In this document: in pieces, positions 7,790 through 17,496 of the stretch
Position numbering within the stretch: position 1 is the stretch's first letter
Layout: each line of letters begins with the position of its first letter
Origin: Pseudomonadales bacterium
Lineage (GTDB): Bacteria > Pseudomonadota > Gammaproteobacteria > Pseudomonadales > Ketobacteraceae
Assembly (NCBI GenBank): GCA_002708905.1
Contig: PAPM01000025.1
Location: 124,001-188,000 of the forward strand
DNA: 64,000 bases
Direction: 5' to 3'
Program-made: the position numbers and the translations under genes
Notes under the pieces: generated by a model
What the model was told of the DNA's origin: nothing
The model's input: only the letters and a program-made list of their open reading frames with translations
Databases searched by the model: none

Positions 7790-10083
7790 TGGTGCACTGA
7801 AGACTGCTTGAACTGCTTTTTGTACTGGTACATTCGAGCATCCGCCAGCTTGATCCAATGATTCGCGTCCGTCACCGTTTCTTCCCCCAACGATAAGGAA
7901 CCATAGGAAGCCGTAATCTGTACTTTCTCGTATTCCTCGATACGGGTAGAAGCCAGCAGCGAATCGAGTTTTTGCAGAAAGCCAGCTGCCTCAGTCGCAT
8001 CCGTTTCTCTCAGCAGCAAAAGAAACTCGTCACCGGCGTAACGATAAAAGCCATCCGTCTGACGAATATTTTTGCGCATGCAGCGGGAAAATTCGATGAG
8101 CACCTGATCCCCTGCTTCATGTCCATAGGTGTCATTCACTTCCTTGAAATCATTCAGGTCGATAAAAATCAAGCTGGCCGGCGTTTTATAGCGGTTGAAC
8201 AATGCAATGCATTCGTCCAGATCACTGATGGCATAAGGCCGCCGCACCGCCATGGTCAGTGGATCAAACTTGGCAAGTTGCTCCAACTGGCGATTACTTC
8301 GTTCCAGTTTTTGCCGGGCCACCCGTTCATCCGTCACGTCCCGGGCCAACCCCACCATAAACAACAGTTCTCCTTTGACGGACCGGACCGGTACGCCCTC
8401 ATCGTGGATGTAACGAACTTCGCCCTCTTTATTCAGGATACGATAATTGACGTTCCAGATTCCTTTGCGGTGATTCTCCACTTCTGCATCCACCTTGGCT
8501 CTGTCTTCCTGCAATATGGCGTCCATAAAGCTTCGGGGATTGTGCAACAGGCTTGCAATCGAGCGCCCCCACATCGTTTCATACCGATTGCTGACAAACA
8601 TGACCTTATCCATGCCGGGGGATGACATCCACACCACCGCGTTCACATGATTGGCAATACTCTTGAACTTGGCTTCCGATGCCAGCAGTTCCTCTTCGTA
8701 CTGTTTGCGGTAAGAAATATCCTCAACAATCGCGATCAAATACTCAGGGCGACCTTTGTAATCACGATAGACCGTCATAGTGAGCGTTACCCAGACATCT
8801 CTGGCATTACTGTCCAACAGCCGCTTTTCAAAGCGCATGTGATCCACTTCATTGCTCAACAGCCGCTTCAGGGTCAAGCGGTTGGAATTACGCTCGGTTG
8901 CGGGCGTCAGATCGTCCAGTGCCATTTCCTCCAGCGCAAGACGTTCATAACCCAGAATGGCAGAAAGCTGCCGGTTAGCCTTGATAAAACGCCCTTCAAG
9001 ACTGATCTGTGCCATTCCCACCGGTGCCAGTTCAAACGTAATCTTAAAATGTTGCTCCATTTCAGCAGCGTGTCGTTCGATACTTTCCAGGCTGGAAATA
9101 TCCATCATATTCACAACCGCATAGCGTACCTGTTCCACCTGATACAACCCGATCAGAATTTCCACTTTCTTCATCGAATGCTTGGCCGTAACCATGAATA
9201 CGGGATTGCGCATGGTGCGTTCACCGGCGCTGCTGAAAAACAGCTTGCGAAAGTCAGCGTGGTCCACGCGCTGAGCCTCCGGCAAAAAGTTTTCAACCTG
9301 TTTGCCCACCAAAAAACCGGACTCACATTCGAACAATTTGGCCGCGCCCTCATTGGCAATCAGAATCTCGCCCGACTCGGCAACCACCAGGGTCGGATTG
9401 GGAGCCGCATCCAGCAGTTTTTGCCTGGAGGTGATATCCGATTGTTCCCGCAGGCGACGCCTCAAGCCCGCAACAATACCCCAGCAAAACGCACAGGCCA
9501 CTGCACTGATGCCCACACTCAGGAACGCCGTCAATATAAGGTGTTGGTGATGATAGCCTTGTTGTTGTGTGCTTTCCCTTAACAAGGTAGCTGCCTGCGC
9601 TTGAAAACTGGTGATTAAATTACGCAGGGCTTCCGCCGCCGCCAAGTCATTGACCTTTACCCGTTGGTCGATCTCGGCCGGGGGCAGGTCCTGATTATGA
9701 AGTTGCCGGGCCAGTTCCAGCTTAACCTGATACTCCTGAAGAGTGGTTTCAATGGTTTTTATCTGTTCAGCAACCGCTTCCTGCTTGAAAGCCATTTTCC
9801 CATTCTGAAACATCATTTCGAGGCTTTCGAGGTCCTTTAAGGTAGCCCGATAATAATACTCATCGCCCCGTAATATATAATTTTTGAAGTTATGGATGAA
9901 TCCGGAGTAACCCAACTGATGGGTTAACAAAGAAATGCGTGCCTGATTATCGAGAATATTACGTAATTGGCCGGTGCTCTCCAATTCATGTTGCTGAAGT
10001 GAACGGCTCGCCCAGAAAGCGACCATCAGTGCGCAGCTTAGTATCGCCCCTATGATGACAATGATTTTGGTATTCACCTGCAA
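7786..10083 (-). CDS. Membrane sensor diguanylate cyclase (PAS repeats + GGDEF)
   Basis: A 765-aa c-di-GMP synthase candidate. An N-terminal membrane helix (about 7-25) and a second one (about 178-200) flank a largely helical periplasmic sensor region. Cytoplasmic PAS domains follow (about 205-320, 335-455 and 465-585), then a C-terminal GGDEF domain. The active-site loop is AGDEF (YRYAGDEFLLLL) rather than GGDEF, a variant that usually stays active. An inhibitory I-site RQTD lies five residues before it. The gene is 25 bp downstream of a PstS-like periplasmic protein gene on the same strand, which could provide the sensory input. Confidence 0.9.
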   Translation of the reverse strand: MQVNTKIIVIIGAILSCALMVAFWASRSLQQHELESTGQLRNILDNQARISLLTHQLGYSGFIHNFKNYILRGDEYYYRATLKDLESLEMMFQNGKMAFKQEAVAEQIKTIETTLQEYQVKLELARQLHNQDLPPAEIDQRVKVNDLAAAEALRNLITSFQAQAATLLRESTQQQGYHHQHLILTAFLSVGISAVACAFCWGIVAGLRRRLREQSDITSRQKLLDAAPNPTLVVAESGEILIANEGAAKLFECESGFLVGKQVENFLPEAQRVDHADFRKLFFSSAGERTMRNPVFMVTAKHSMKKVEILIGLYQVEQVRYAVVNMMDISSLESIERHAAEMEQHFKITFELAPVGMAQISLEGRFIKANRQLSAILGYERLALEEMALDDLTPATERNSNRLTLKRLLSNEVDHMRFEKRLLDSNARDVWVTLTMTVYRDYKGRPEYLIAIVEDISYRKQYEEELLASEAKFKSIANHVNAVVWMSSPGMDKVMFVSNRYETMWGRSIASLLHNPRSFMDAILQEDRAKVDAEVENHRKGIWNVNYRILNKEGEVRYIHDEGVPVRSVKGELLFMVGLARDVTDERVARQKLERSNRQLEQLAKFDPLTMAVRRPYAISDLDECIALFNRYKTPASLIFIDLNDFKEVNDTYGHEAGDQVLIEFSRCMRKNIRQTDGFYRYAGDEFLLLLRETDATEAAGFLQKLDSLLASTRIEEYEKVQITASYGSLSLGEETVTDANHWIKLADARMYQYKKQFKQSSVHH

Positions 10084-10108
10084 TCATCCTTGAATGCCCA
10101 AGCGGGAA

Positions 10109-10558
10109 CTACTGAACGGTCAGCAACACCTTAACGTTGCCAAGATTTTGCGCTGACTGCAAAGACTTTACGTCTACGTAACCAATCATGTTGGGGTTGG
10201 CGGAGATGAACTCCAATACTTCACTGTCACCGGATACAGCAAAAGGAGGCTGCCCTCGCCCGGTGAAAATGAGGCGTGACCAGTAGGAATTCAGTTGCGG
10301 CAGACTCTTTTTTACCACTTTTGAGTAAAACTCCTCTTTCAAGCCTACACTTTCCAACTGATCCAACGGAATGACTTTCGTGCCATCGGGCAGCTCGCGG
10401 GTTTTACCCAGAAAGATTCTAGCCACTTCATCCACGCTGACAGACTGGATATCATTTGTATTGTTCACAATGATCGCGAGTTCTCCGCTGGCCGAGGTAG
10501 CAGACTGGATACCCCAAAAAAACAGACTCCAGATCAACAGCATTCTGCGCATGCTCAT
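10109..10558 (-). CDS. PstS-like periplasmic substrate-binding protein, small single-domain form
   Basis: A 149-aa protein with a signal peptide (MSMRRMLLIWSLFFWG...A) followed by a phosphate-binding-protein-like segment (IIVNNTNDIQSVSVDEVARIFLGK, split here across the mature start) and YWSRLIFTGRGQPP. It is much shorter than transport-type PstS, as is common for small family members encoded beside signalling genes. The start at 10558 is preferred over an upstream ATG (10585) because GAGGG lies about 7 nt before it and the signal peptide begins there. The downstream neighbour is a membrane GGDEF protein, so a sensing role is more likely than uptake. Confidence 0.75.
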   Translation of the reverse strand: MSMRRMLLIWSLFFWGIQSATSASGELAIIVNNTNDIQSVSVDEVARIFLGKTRELPDGTKVIPLDQLESVGLKEEFYSKVVKKSLPQLNSYWSRLIFTGRGQPPFAVSGDSEVLEFISANPNMIGYVDVKSLQSAQNLGNVKVLLTVQ

Positions 10559-10724
10559 TTTGTTACCCTCGTCCTCTTTATTCATGTTGGATTCCCTGAT
10601 CTCACAGTGCGTATGTTCTGCAGATCTTCAGACCGTTGTCTTAATAAAAGTACATATCTGTGCTTTCTTCAATAATTTCTGGCACTTAAGTCCTTGAACC
10701 GGTCGAAACACAGGCCCCGACGAT

Positions 10725-12293
10725 TTACCGGGACCGGTCGCCCCGGGCTTGGGTGCCGGCTTCTGCACTGTTGACGATGACACAGTTGCGACCGGAACGT
10801 TTTGCGGTATAAAGCCCAACATCCGCCCGCTCCATCACATCTTCAATACTCTCTTTTTCACTGAGAATAATGGATACCCCAATACTGACAGTGAAGGTCA
10901 CCTGCTTGCCCACAAGATCAAAGCTCTCTTCCAGCCAGCGTTTACGAATTCTTTCTGCAACCTGATAGGCACCCTGCTCCTCAGAGGAAACCAGTATGGC
11001 ACTGAACTCTTCACCACCAATCCGTCCCATCAAATCCTCCTCCCGGAGGTTGTATTTGAGCACTTCCGCAAACCGACGCAACACTGTGTCACCGACCTGG
11101 TGGCCGTAGGTGTCATTCACCGCTTTGAAGTTATCCAGGTCCATCATCAGCAGGGCCAGCGGTTGCTGATAACGAATCGCCCGTCTCATTTCTTTATTGG
11201 CCAGCTCGAAGTAACTGCGTCGGTTATAAAGCCCGGTGAGCGAGTCTGTGGTGGCAAGGCGCTCCAATTCCTGCTGGATACGCTTGCGGTTGGTTATATC
11301 CATCACCGAAATGAACAGGGATTTAATACCCCCGAATTCCAGCCGGCTACCGGTCAACGAAGCCCAGAACGTGCGGTTGCCCTGGGACTTCATCACCATC
11401 TCGGTTTCGAACACGTGGTCTTCGCTCAACACCGTTTCAACAAAACTGCTGCGGTCATCCGGTGCAGACCAGAATTCCTTGGATTTCAACTCTTCACAGG
11501 CGACAGCCTCATTGAGGCCGAACAAACTGTAGGCGCTCTGATTGGCATACAGGACCGGATACTCTTCTGCCAATTCCAGAATCAGTATGGGATAAGGGGC
11601 TGCATTGATAATGGAACGCATGCGCTCTTCACTGCGCTGTAACGCCATTTCCGCCAACTTGCGATCGGTAATGTCCTGCACGGTCCCGGTCTCATTAACC
11701 GGACTACTGCCCTCGCCCAGGGCCACCTGGCCAGCAAGCCTTATGTGTTTCTCAAACCCGTTCTGCCCGATAACGCGATGGTCGCATTGATAACTTCCCC
11801 CCTGAAAATAGGCGGTCGCCACCACTTCCGTCACCCGATCCAGGTCATCGGGATGAATCAGGCTTTCATAGTGCGGGATGTCTTCGGCATTCTCCAATCC
11901 CAGCACCACTTTGGCTTCATCCGACCAAAAGGTCTCGCCGGTTTCGAAATCCCGGGTCCAACTGCCAATACGGGCGATGCGCTGGGCCTCCCGCAATCGC
12001 ATGCTGGCCCGGTCCAGATCCTCATCTTTGCCGATCAGCTGCTGCAGGTAATGGCTCCTGACCAACCACAGGAGCACCGCAAAAGCAGCGAACAGGAAAA
12101 ACAGGATCCAGACCCAGTCGATGGTAACGAATCCACCCGACTCACCTTGTTCATACAATATTTCTATGGTTTCTGCCTGAGCCGGCACACAAAAAAATAG
12201 CGCGCAGAGGCCTATAACAGCCAATAACAGGCTGAAACTTTTATTATTTTTCGATATCTTTATGAAAGAACTCTCGACCTTGCTGTGCATCAA
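10725..12293 (-). CDS. Membrane diguanylate cyclase with two PAS domains
   Basis: A 522-aa protein. It has a signal-peptide-like N-terminus (about 18-40), a membrane helix (about 58-80), two PAS domains (about 95-210 and 220-345) and a GGDEF domain (about 350-505). The catalytic loop is GGEEF and an I-site REED precedes it by five residues, so it should make c-di-GMP and be product-inhibited. It is transcribed alone and leftward; the PstS-like gene begins 166 bp downstream. It is separated by 204 bp from the divergent deacylase gene; no clear promoter was seen there. Confidence 0.9.
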   Translation of the reverse strand: MMHSKVESSFIKISKNNKSFSLLLAVIGLCALFFCVPAQAETIEILYEQGESGGFVTIDWVWILFFLFAAFAVLLWLVRSHYLQQLIGKDEDLDRASMRLREAQRIARIGSWTRDFETGETFWSDEAKVVLGLENAEDIPHYESLIHPDDLDRVTEVVATAYFQGGSYQCDHRVIGQNGFEKHIRLAGQVALGEGSSPVNETGTVQDITDRKLAEMALQRSEERMRSIINAAPYPILILELAEEYPVLYANQSAYSLFGLNEAVACEELKSKEFWSAPDDRSSFVETVLSEDHVFETEMVMKSQGNRTFWASLTGSRLEFGGIKSLFISVMDITNRKRIQQELERLATTDSLTGLYNRRSYFELANKEMRRAIRYQQPLALLMMDLDNFKAVNDTYGHQVGDTVLRRFAEVLKYNLREEDLMGRIGGEEFSAILVSSEEQGAYQVAERIRKRWLEESFDLVGKQVTFTVSIGVSIILSEKESIEDVMERADVGLYTAKRSGRNCVIVNSAEAGTQARGDRSR

Positions 12294-12497
12294 ATCGCGT
12301 TTGGCTCCAGGGCCTTTTGACGGCGGATAAATTCAGTATAGCCAACAGTGCCAATACAGCCCGGTATCCGGAAACCATTTTATTTCTTAATTTTTAGAGA
12401 GTTGGGACTTGGCGGAAGGTCACAATATAGGCAAACAAAAGGCAAACAAATCACTTACCCTGTCTCTGCAACTGCTCGACACAAGGCTGCAATCCAG

Positions 12498-13739
12498 ATG
12501 AAATGCTTATTGCACATATTGATCATGTTTTTGATGCTGACAGGGAATGTCTTTGCCAACGAGGCGGAGCCCGACGAACCGGCACCGGTTCCCGTCGATC
12601 CCCATGAGCTCGAGCCAGACCCGGCCACGGCGGCAGAACAAATCCAGAATCCGGATCAGGCGATGCCGGTGACGCTACTGAACAATACCATTGCGCCCGG
12701 CACCTTTCGAACCCTGCACTGGTCACCGGGTCTCTCCATGACCAGTTTGAATACGCCCGTCCCGGTGCTGGTGGCCCATGGAGTCAAACCCGGCCCGGTG
12801 ATGTGCCTAACGGCGGCCATCCACGGCGATGAGTTGAACGGGATTGAAATTGTCAGACGGGTGCTGCATCAACTGGATCCGGACGATCTGCGCGGTACCG
12901 TTATCGGCATGCCGATCGTGAACCTGGACGGCTTTCGCCGTGCCTCCCGCTACATGAGTGACCGGCGGGATCTGAACCGCTTCTTCCCGGGTAATCCATC
13001 CGGCAGTTATGCCTCCAGGGTCGCCCACTCGCTGTTTCACAAAGTGATCCTGCATTGCGATTATCTGCTGGACATCCACACCGGATCTTTCCTGCGCACC
13101 AACCTGCCGCAACTGCGGGGCGACCTGACCAACCCCATGATCCTGGAGTTCAGTCGGCATTTCGGCGGCATGGGTGTGCTGCATCATGGCGGGGGCGGCG
13201 GCACCCTGCGCAAGGCGGCCGCGGATTCCGGCATTCCAGCCATTACCATGGAGACCGGAGGCCCTCATTCCCTCGATCAGGAAGCAGTATCCCATGGCGT
13301 CAAAGGCGTGAAAAACCTGCTGCACAACCTGGATATGTATAAGACCGTCCGCCTCTGGCTGATGCCGCAGCCCGTGTTCTACCAGTCCACCTGGGTACGG
13401 TCCAATCAGGGGGGCATTATGCTGTCGAAGGTGGAACTGGATGAGAAAGTGAAGAAAGGCCAGCTACTGGGCAAGGTTATAGACCCGATTACCAACACCA
13501 GCAGCGACATTATCTCGCCGTTGGACGGGATTGTGCTGGGCAAAGCACTGGACCAGGTGGTGAGCCCCGGTTTCGCCACCTTCCATATCGGTATCATTGC
13601 CACTGAAGAAGAACTGGCTGAACCGATCCCGGCCGAAGTGACCGAGCCGGAACTGGAGAGCGAGAATGGGGACTCCATGAGTTCCCCTCCCATCGCTCCC
13701 AGCGAAGCCGCTGAACCGTTCCCGGATATGGACAGCTAG
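12498..13739 (+). CDS. Succinylglutamate desuccinylase/aspartoacylase family protein, exported
   Basis: A 413-aa zinc-dependent carboxypeptidase-like (M14/AstE-AspA) protein. A signal peptide (MKCLLHILIMFLMLTGNVFA) and an acidic proline-rich stretch precede the catalytic domain. The zinc motif HGDELNG (H-x-x-E), a second ligand in DIHTG, and the catalytic Glu in TMETGG are visible. A C-terminal lipoyl-like beta domain follows (about residues 300-370). The start at 12498 is chosen over an upstream ATG at 12348 because it places the signal peptide at the N-terminus. The substrate is unknown. An acidic Pro/Glu-rich tail ends the protein. Confidence 0.85.
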   Translation: MKCLLHILIMFLMLTGNVFANEAEPDEPAPVPVDPHELEPDPATAAEQIQNPDQAMPVTLLNNTIAPGTFRTLHWSPGLSMTSLNTPVPVLVAHGVKPGPVMCLTAAIHGDELNGIEIVRRVLHQLDPDDLRGTVIGMPIVNLDGFRRASRYMSDRRDLNRFFPGNPSGSYASRVAHSLFHKVILHCDYLLDIHTGSFLRTNLPQLRGDLTNPMILEFSRHFGGMGVLHHGGGGGTLRKAAADSGIPAITMETGGPHSLDQEAVSHGVKGVKNLLHNLDMYKTVRLWLMPQPVFYQSTWVRSNQGGIMLSKVELDEKVKKGQLLGKVIDPITNTSSDIISPLDGIVLGKALDQVVSPGFATFHIGIIATEEELAEPIPAEVTEPELESENGDSMSSPPIAPSEAAEPFPDMDS

Positions 13740-13741
13740 GG

Positions 13742-14353
13742 TTATTTACCCAGCAGGAAATTCACCACTTCGAACAGTTCTTCTTCGGAGCCAGCCATCT
13801 TCACACTGGTGGTGTATTGGCCGTTTACCATGAAAGCCGGTACGCCGCGCAGCTGATACTGGCTGAAGGTACGCCCGGCGGTGTTGGTCTTGGTTTCCAC
13901 TTCGGTGTCATTCCAGGCTTCGGTTACCGCTGCTTCGGTCACCTCCAGGCTACTCAGCGCCTCAAAAGCGGACTTGGGGCCGTCGACCGTTTTCTTCTGG
14001 CCATGCACGTAATCAAATACCAACGGCATTGCCTTGTCCTGCAAGCCCAGCTTCTCGATCACATAATACAGTTTGCCCAGCTTGCGGAAACTGGCATTCC
14101 AGGTGGCAGGCACCCGGCTGAACTGCACCGCCTCCGGCTTGGTCTGCAGCCATTTTTCCACCTTGGGCTCCAGGTGATAACAATGGGGGCAACCGAAACT
14201 GAAAAACTCCACCACGGTGTTGGGCGTGTGCTTCGTGTTGTCCACTTTCTGATAGTGAACGCCCTCCACATAACGCTCCAACGAGAACGCCCACCCGCTG
14301 GTGCATACCAGGCTCATCATTATCACAACGATACTTTGTTTTATTACTTTCAT
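13742..14353 (-). CDS. dsbA: Periplasmic thiol:disulfide interchange protein DsbA
   Basis: A 203-aa protein with a signal peptide, the thioredoxin-fold active site CPHC (in FFSFGCPHCYHLEP) and the cis-proline loop GVPAFMVNG. It introduces disulfide bonds into exported proteins and is reoxidised by DsbB, which is not in the window. The start at 14353 gives a normal signal peptide; an upstream in-frame ATG at 14410 would add 19 non-signal residues. The gene is convergent with the deacylase gene, with 2 bp between stops. Confidence 0.93.
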   Translation of the reverse strand: MKVIKQSIVVIMMSLVCTSGWAFSLERYVEGVHYQKVDNTKHTPNTVVEFFSFGCPHCYHLEPKVEKWLQTKPEAVQFSRVPATWNASFRKLGKLYYVIEKLGLQDKAMPLVFDYVHGQKKTVDGPKSAFEALSSLEVTEAAVTEAWNDTEVETKTNTAGRTFSQYQLRGVPAFMVNGQYTTSVKMAGSEEELFEVVNFLLGK

Positions 14354-14536
14354 TACCCAACCCTGTTTGATTAATTTATAAACTGGAGGCCATATAGAGC
14401 CACTTAGCATATCAGCTTGTTATGACCAGCCCAACACTATGAAATTCATACTTAATTTACCTGAAAAATTGACGAGGAACAGGAAACAGGTCGTCAGAAC
14501 ACACCTATACTTATAGTGGATTAATGAAGGTGGCTT

Positions 14537-15538
14537 ATGTTCAGTATTCGTCGTCAGGTGACCAAACTTGCTGCACGTGTTGTTAACAACCGGGCACACA
14601 TCCTACAGGATTTGCGCCTGACGGCGCGGCATGCCTGGACCCTTCCCTTTCTGGCGACACCCTGGAATGCAGAATCCCTTACCCAATCCGAGCTCCACCC
14701 CAACAGTTACAACAATTGGGGGGATGTGATCAACCTCAGCCTGCAAACCATTGTGCCCATGGAAAGACGAACCTACAGTCCAGGCACCATTGGTTGCTAT
14801 CCCGAGCACTACGCCAGCACCTCGGGACGGGAAAAATGGTTTTTCATCAACGGTATCTGCACCTCACCTCCCATTGCTATCCTCAATGGCCTGGAGCTTG
14901 CCAAGGCATTTCACCGCCCTATCCACCTGATTCATACCCCAACCTACGGTGCATTGTGGGATCTTTGGGATTCGGTTACCGCCCGCACCCTGCGCAAGGA
15001 CGGCAAACTGTCACGCCCGGCCTATGACGTGGTCAAGGAGGCGCTGGCGCACCACGACAAGGTTGTCATCGTCGGACATTCCCAGGGCACCATCGTGAGT
15101 AGCTATATTGCGCGCAAACTGCTCAAAGACAAACGCTATCGCCACCACGCACCCAAGCTGGAGATCTATTGTATCGCCGGGGTAGCCGACAGTTTCCGCA
15201 TCGATCCCGAGCTGAGTGAGCATTTCGGCCGCGGTGTGCCCTACGTGGAGCACTTCGCCAACGGCATGGATTTTTTCTGCCGCATTGGGGTGCTGGCCCA
15301 TCAGGAACACACCGCCGGTGCCGTATTCAGTATTCCCGACCGCACCGGCCACCTGTTGAATGATCACTACATTCCGGGGATCTGGCGCGGCGAGTACTGC
15401 AATCAAAAATCCCGCTTGTTCAAATACATCGATGGCAACACCCCGAGCTCAACGGACTACGTGCACCACGAAGCCAAACGGGAACCAGCGCCCGCTGCGG
15501 CCGTGCCGACCCCGGTCAAGCGGGCCGCTAATCACTAG
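14537..15538 (+). CDS. Alpha/beta-hydrolase (lipase-like), substrate unknown
   Basis: A 333-aa protein with the nucleophile elbow GHSQG (Ser182) within VVIVGHSQGTIVSSY, and an upstream FINGICTSPP segment that could form the oxyanion hole. No signal peptide was recognised. The C-terminus is Ala/Pro-rich and probably disordered. A good SD (AAGGTGG) precedes the ATG. Its end overlaps by 11 bp the end of the patatin gene on the other strand. Two lipolytic-type genes side by side suggest lipid turnover, but this is only context. Confidence 0.75.
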   Translation: MFSIRRQVTKLAARVVNNRAHILQDLRLTARHAWTLPFLATPWNAESLTQSELHPNSYNNWGDVINLSLQTIVPMERRTYSPGTIGCYPEHYASTSGREKWFFINGICTSPPIAILNGLELAKAFHRPIHLIHTPTYGALWDLWDSVTARTLRKDGKLSRPAYDVVKEALAHHDKVVIVGHSQGTIVSSYIARKLLKDKRYRHHAPKLEIYCIAGVADSFRIDPELSEHFGRGVPYVEHFANGMDFFCRIGVLAHQEHTAGAVFSIPDRTGHLLNDHYIPGIWRGEYCNQKSRLFKYIDGNTPSSTDYVHHEAKREPAPAAAVPTPVKRAANH

Positions 15539-16679
15539 CCATAAAGGCTTCAATCTCCTTCGCCTTGGCAATGCCATCGTGATAGCCCAGGGCGATCAAC
15601 TCCCGACAGAAGCGGCGTTCAAACAGTAAATAACTGAGGATACTGGAGCCGGAACTGCGGGTGGCCCCAATACCATGCAGAAAGACCCTGATGCTCACAG
15701 GCAATACGTGCAGGTATTTGGAGGCAATACGATCCAGGCACTGGGAAGGTGATATCACCAGGCTCTCAATCGGGTGAAGAGAGGATTGATATTTCTGCCG
15801 GACATTCGGCGGTATCACGTCCAGCATGTCGTTGATGCGCTCCATGCGTTCCACATCGTACTCCAGGCTGTCCAGGAAGATACTGTTCATCAGATGGCCG
15901 CTGATCTGGGCCAGGGAGGGATAGTCGTCCACCGGACGCTGTACCTGGGGCGCAGAACGGTTGCCGCTCACCCCCACCACCAGAATCTTGCGTGCGCCCA
16001 AATGCAACGCAGGGCTCAACGGTGCCAGCTGCCGTACCGCACCATCACCAAAATACTCCCGGTTGATGCGCACCGCCGGAAACACCATCGGAATCGCGGA
16101 AGAAGCCATCAGATGCTCAAGTTTGAGATGGGTTCTGAGACCAATGCGCTGAAAACGTTTCCAGGCACTGATATCCGGCGATCCCTGAAAGAAAGCGACA
16201 GAATGCCCCGAACTGTATCCCGAGGCCGTCACTGAAATTGCCCGCAGAAAACCCTCATCAATGGCATGCTGCAGATTATCAAACCGGATCATACTGCCCA
16301 GCAAATTGGACAATGGCTCGTTGTTCAGCAGGGAAGAGCGGTTGCGGGACGCAAAAATCAGGCTGCTGATCCAGCGCATGGCATTGCTGAACACCCCCAC
16401 CGGGTCAGAGCGGTACACCTGGTGCGGACGAAACGCCTTCCAAACGTTCTCAATGTTGTAGACCGCATTGCGATAGTTATCCGCATGGGCCGCCAGAGCC
16501 ACCGCATTGATCGCACCCGCGGAAGTGCCCGAGATGATACCAAAAGGATTACGGGTGGATTCCGGCATAATATCCGCGATTGCCTTGAGCACTCCAACCT
16601 GATAGGCGGCACGGGCGCCACCACCGGACAATACCAGGGCACTGTGAAGGTGGGTGGTGGTTGATTTGATTTTACGCAT
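15528..16679 (-). CDS. Patatin-like phospholipase
   Basis: A 383-aa serine hydrolase. It has the oxyanion-hole motif GGGARAAYQ, the nucleophile elbow GTSAG (Ser of the Ser-Asp dyad) and the catalytic DGA motif (YFGDGAVRQL). Patatins cleave acyl groups from phospholipids or other lipids. The start at 16679 puts the patatin domain about nine residues from the N-terminus; an in-frame upstream ATG at 16742 would add 21 residues with no known feature. The family includes both housekeeping and secreted toxin forms. No signal peptide or export domain is seen, so a cytoplasmic or inner-membrane role is likely. Confidence 0.9.
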   Translation of the reverse strand: MRKIKSTTTHLHSALVLSGGGARAAYQVGVLKAIADIMPESTRNPFGIISGTSAGAINAVALAAHADNYRNAVYNIENVWKAFRPHQVYRSDPVGVFSNAMRWISSLIFASRNRSSLLNNEPLSNLLGSMIRFDNLQHAIDEGFLRAISVTASGYSSGHSVAFFQGSPDISAWKRFQRIGLRTHLKLEHLMASSAIPMVFPAVRINREYFGDGAVRQLAPLSPALHLGARKILVVGVSGNRSAPQVQRPVDDYPSLAQISGHLMNSIFLDSLEYDVERMERINDMLDVIPPNVRQKYQSSLHPIESLVISPSQCLDRIASKYLHVLPVSIRVFLHGIGATRSSGSSILSYLLFERRFCRELIALGYHDGIAKAKEIEAFMASD

Positions 16680-16783
16680 ACTACGGGTCCCAGCGGCCAA
16701 ATTACGCGGCCAATACCTTAACTGTAGCAGGAACTGGTACACTATCGGGGTTGTCTTAGTAAGTAGTTTTTCGCGGAGAAGTC

Positions 16784-17428
16784 ATGAACTCAACCCACCT
16801 CATCCTGATCCGGCACGGGCAAATCCAGGCCAATGTGGACAAACGCTGGCATGGCTGGACCGACAGCGCCCTCACCGACATCGGACTATCCCAGGCCGAA
16901 AGGGTGGCGGAGCGCATCCACCGGGAGCATCCGGATGTCAGTGCCATCTACGCCAGCCCACTGCAACGAACCTTCAATACGGCGCAAAAAATTGCCGACA
17001 TCCTGCAGTTGGAAGTCATCCCTGAACCGGGCATCAAGGAATACGGCATCGGCGTATGGGAAGGGGAAACCTTCAGCGACCTGCACAAGAAATTCAATTT
17101 TTTCAGCCAGGTCAATGCTGACCCGGATTACGCGCCGGAGGATGGCGAATCCATTGCCCAGGTTGGGGATCGCGTCAGCACGGCCCTGCAGTCATTTCTA
17201 AGCCGGCATCCCAGTGAAAAAGTGGTTGCTGTCAGTCACGGCGCTGCGCTCGCTCTGGGGCTGGCCGGGCTGTTTGATCAGGACTGGTATGCCTGGGACA
17301 AGTACCATTTCCTCAACACCTCAGTCACAGAAGTAAGCATTGGCCCGGACCCAAAGCTGTTGCGTTTCAACTGTGTTGAGCATTTGGCAGGACTGGATGA
17401 CGCCCTCAGCAGCATGCGACTCAAATAA
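16784..17428 (+). CDS. Histidine phosphatase (phosphoglycerate-mutase-like) family protein
   Basis: A 214-aa phosphatase of the branch-1 histidine phosphatase superfamily. The phospho-accepting RHG motif is at residues 9-11 (LILIRHGQIQAN), and the second catalytic His is in AVSHGAAL. Members dephosphorylate small metabolites or proteins; the substrate cannot be told. The stop codon lies inside a perfect 28-bp palindrome, and a strong terminator follows. Confidence 0.88.
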   Translation: MNSTHLILIRHGQIQANVDKRWHGWTDSALTDIGLSQAERVAERIHREHPDVSAIYASPLQRTFNTAQKIADILQLEVIPEPGIKEYGIGVWEGETFSDLHKKFNFFSQVNADPDYAPEDGESIAQVGDRVSTALQSFLSRHPSEKVVAVSHGAALALGLAGLFDQDWYAWDKYHFLNTSVTEVSIGPDPKLLRFNCVEHLAGLDDALSSMRLK

Positions 17429-17446
17429 AGCCGGCTTTATTTGAGT
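17419..17446. repeat. Perfect 28-bp palindrome over the histidine phosphatase stop codon
   Basis: ACTCAAATAAAGCC is followed directly by its exact reverse complement GGCTTTATTTGAGT. The TAA stop at 17426-17428 is inside the left half. It sits just before the GC-rich terminator and probably stabilises the mRNA 3' end. Confidence 0.7.
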
Positions 17447-17449
17447 TAT

Positions 17450-17477
17450 AAAAAAGGCGCCGTCCGGCGCCTTTTTT
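17450..17477. terminator. Bidirectional intrinsic terminator
   Basis: The stem AAAAAAGGCGCCG pairs with CGGCGCCTTTTTT around a TC centre. It has A-run and T-run flanks on both sides, so it works in either direction. It separates the convergent histidine phosphatase (+) and speD (-) genes. Confidence 0.93.
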
Positions 17478-17496
17478 ACTTACGTTGAAGGTATTT

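Noticed and set aside
10679-10700. TGGCAC...TTGAA as a sigma-54 promoter
   Set aside because: The GC element of the -12 is missing and no gene follows on that strand.
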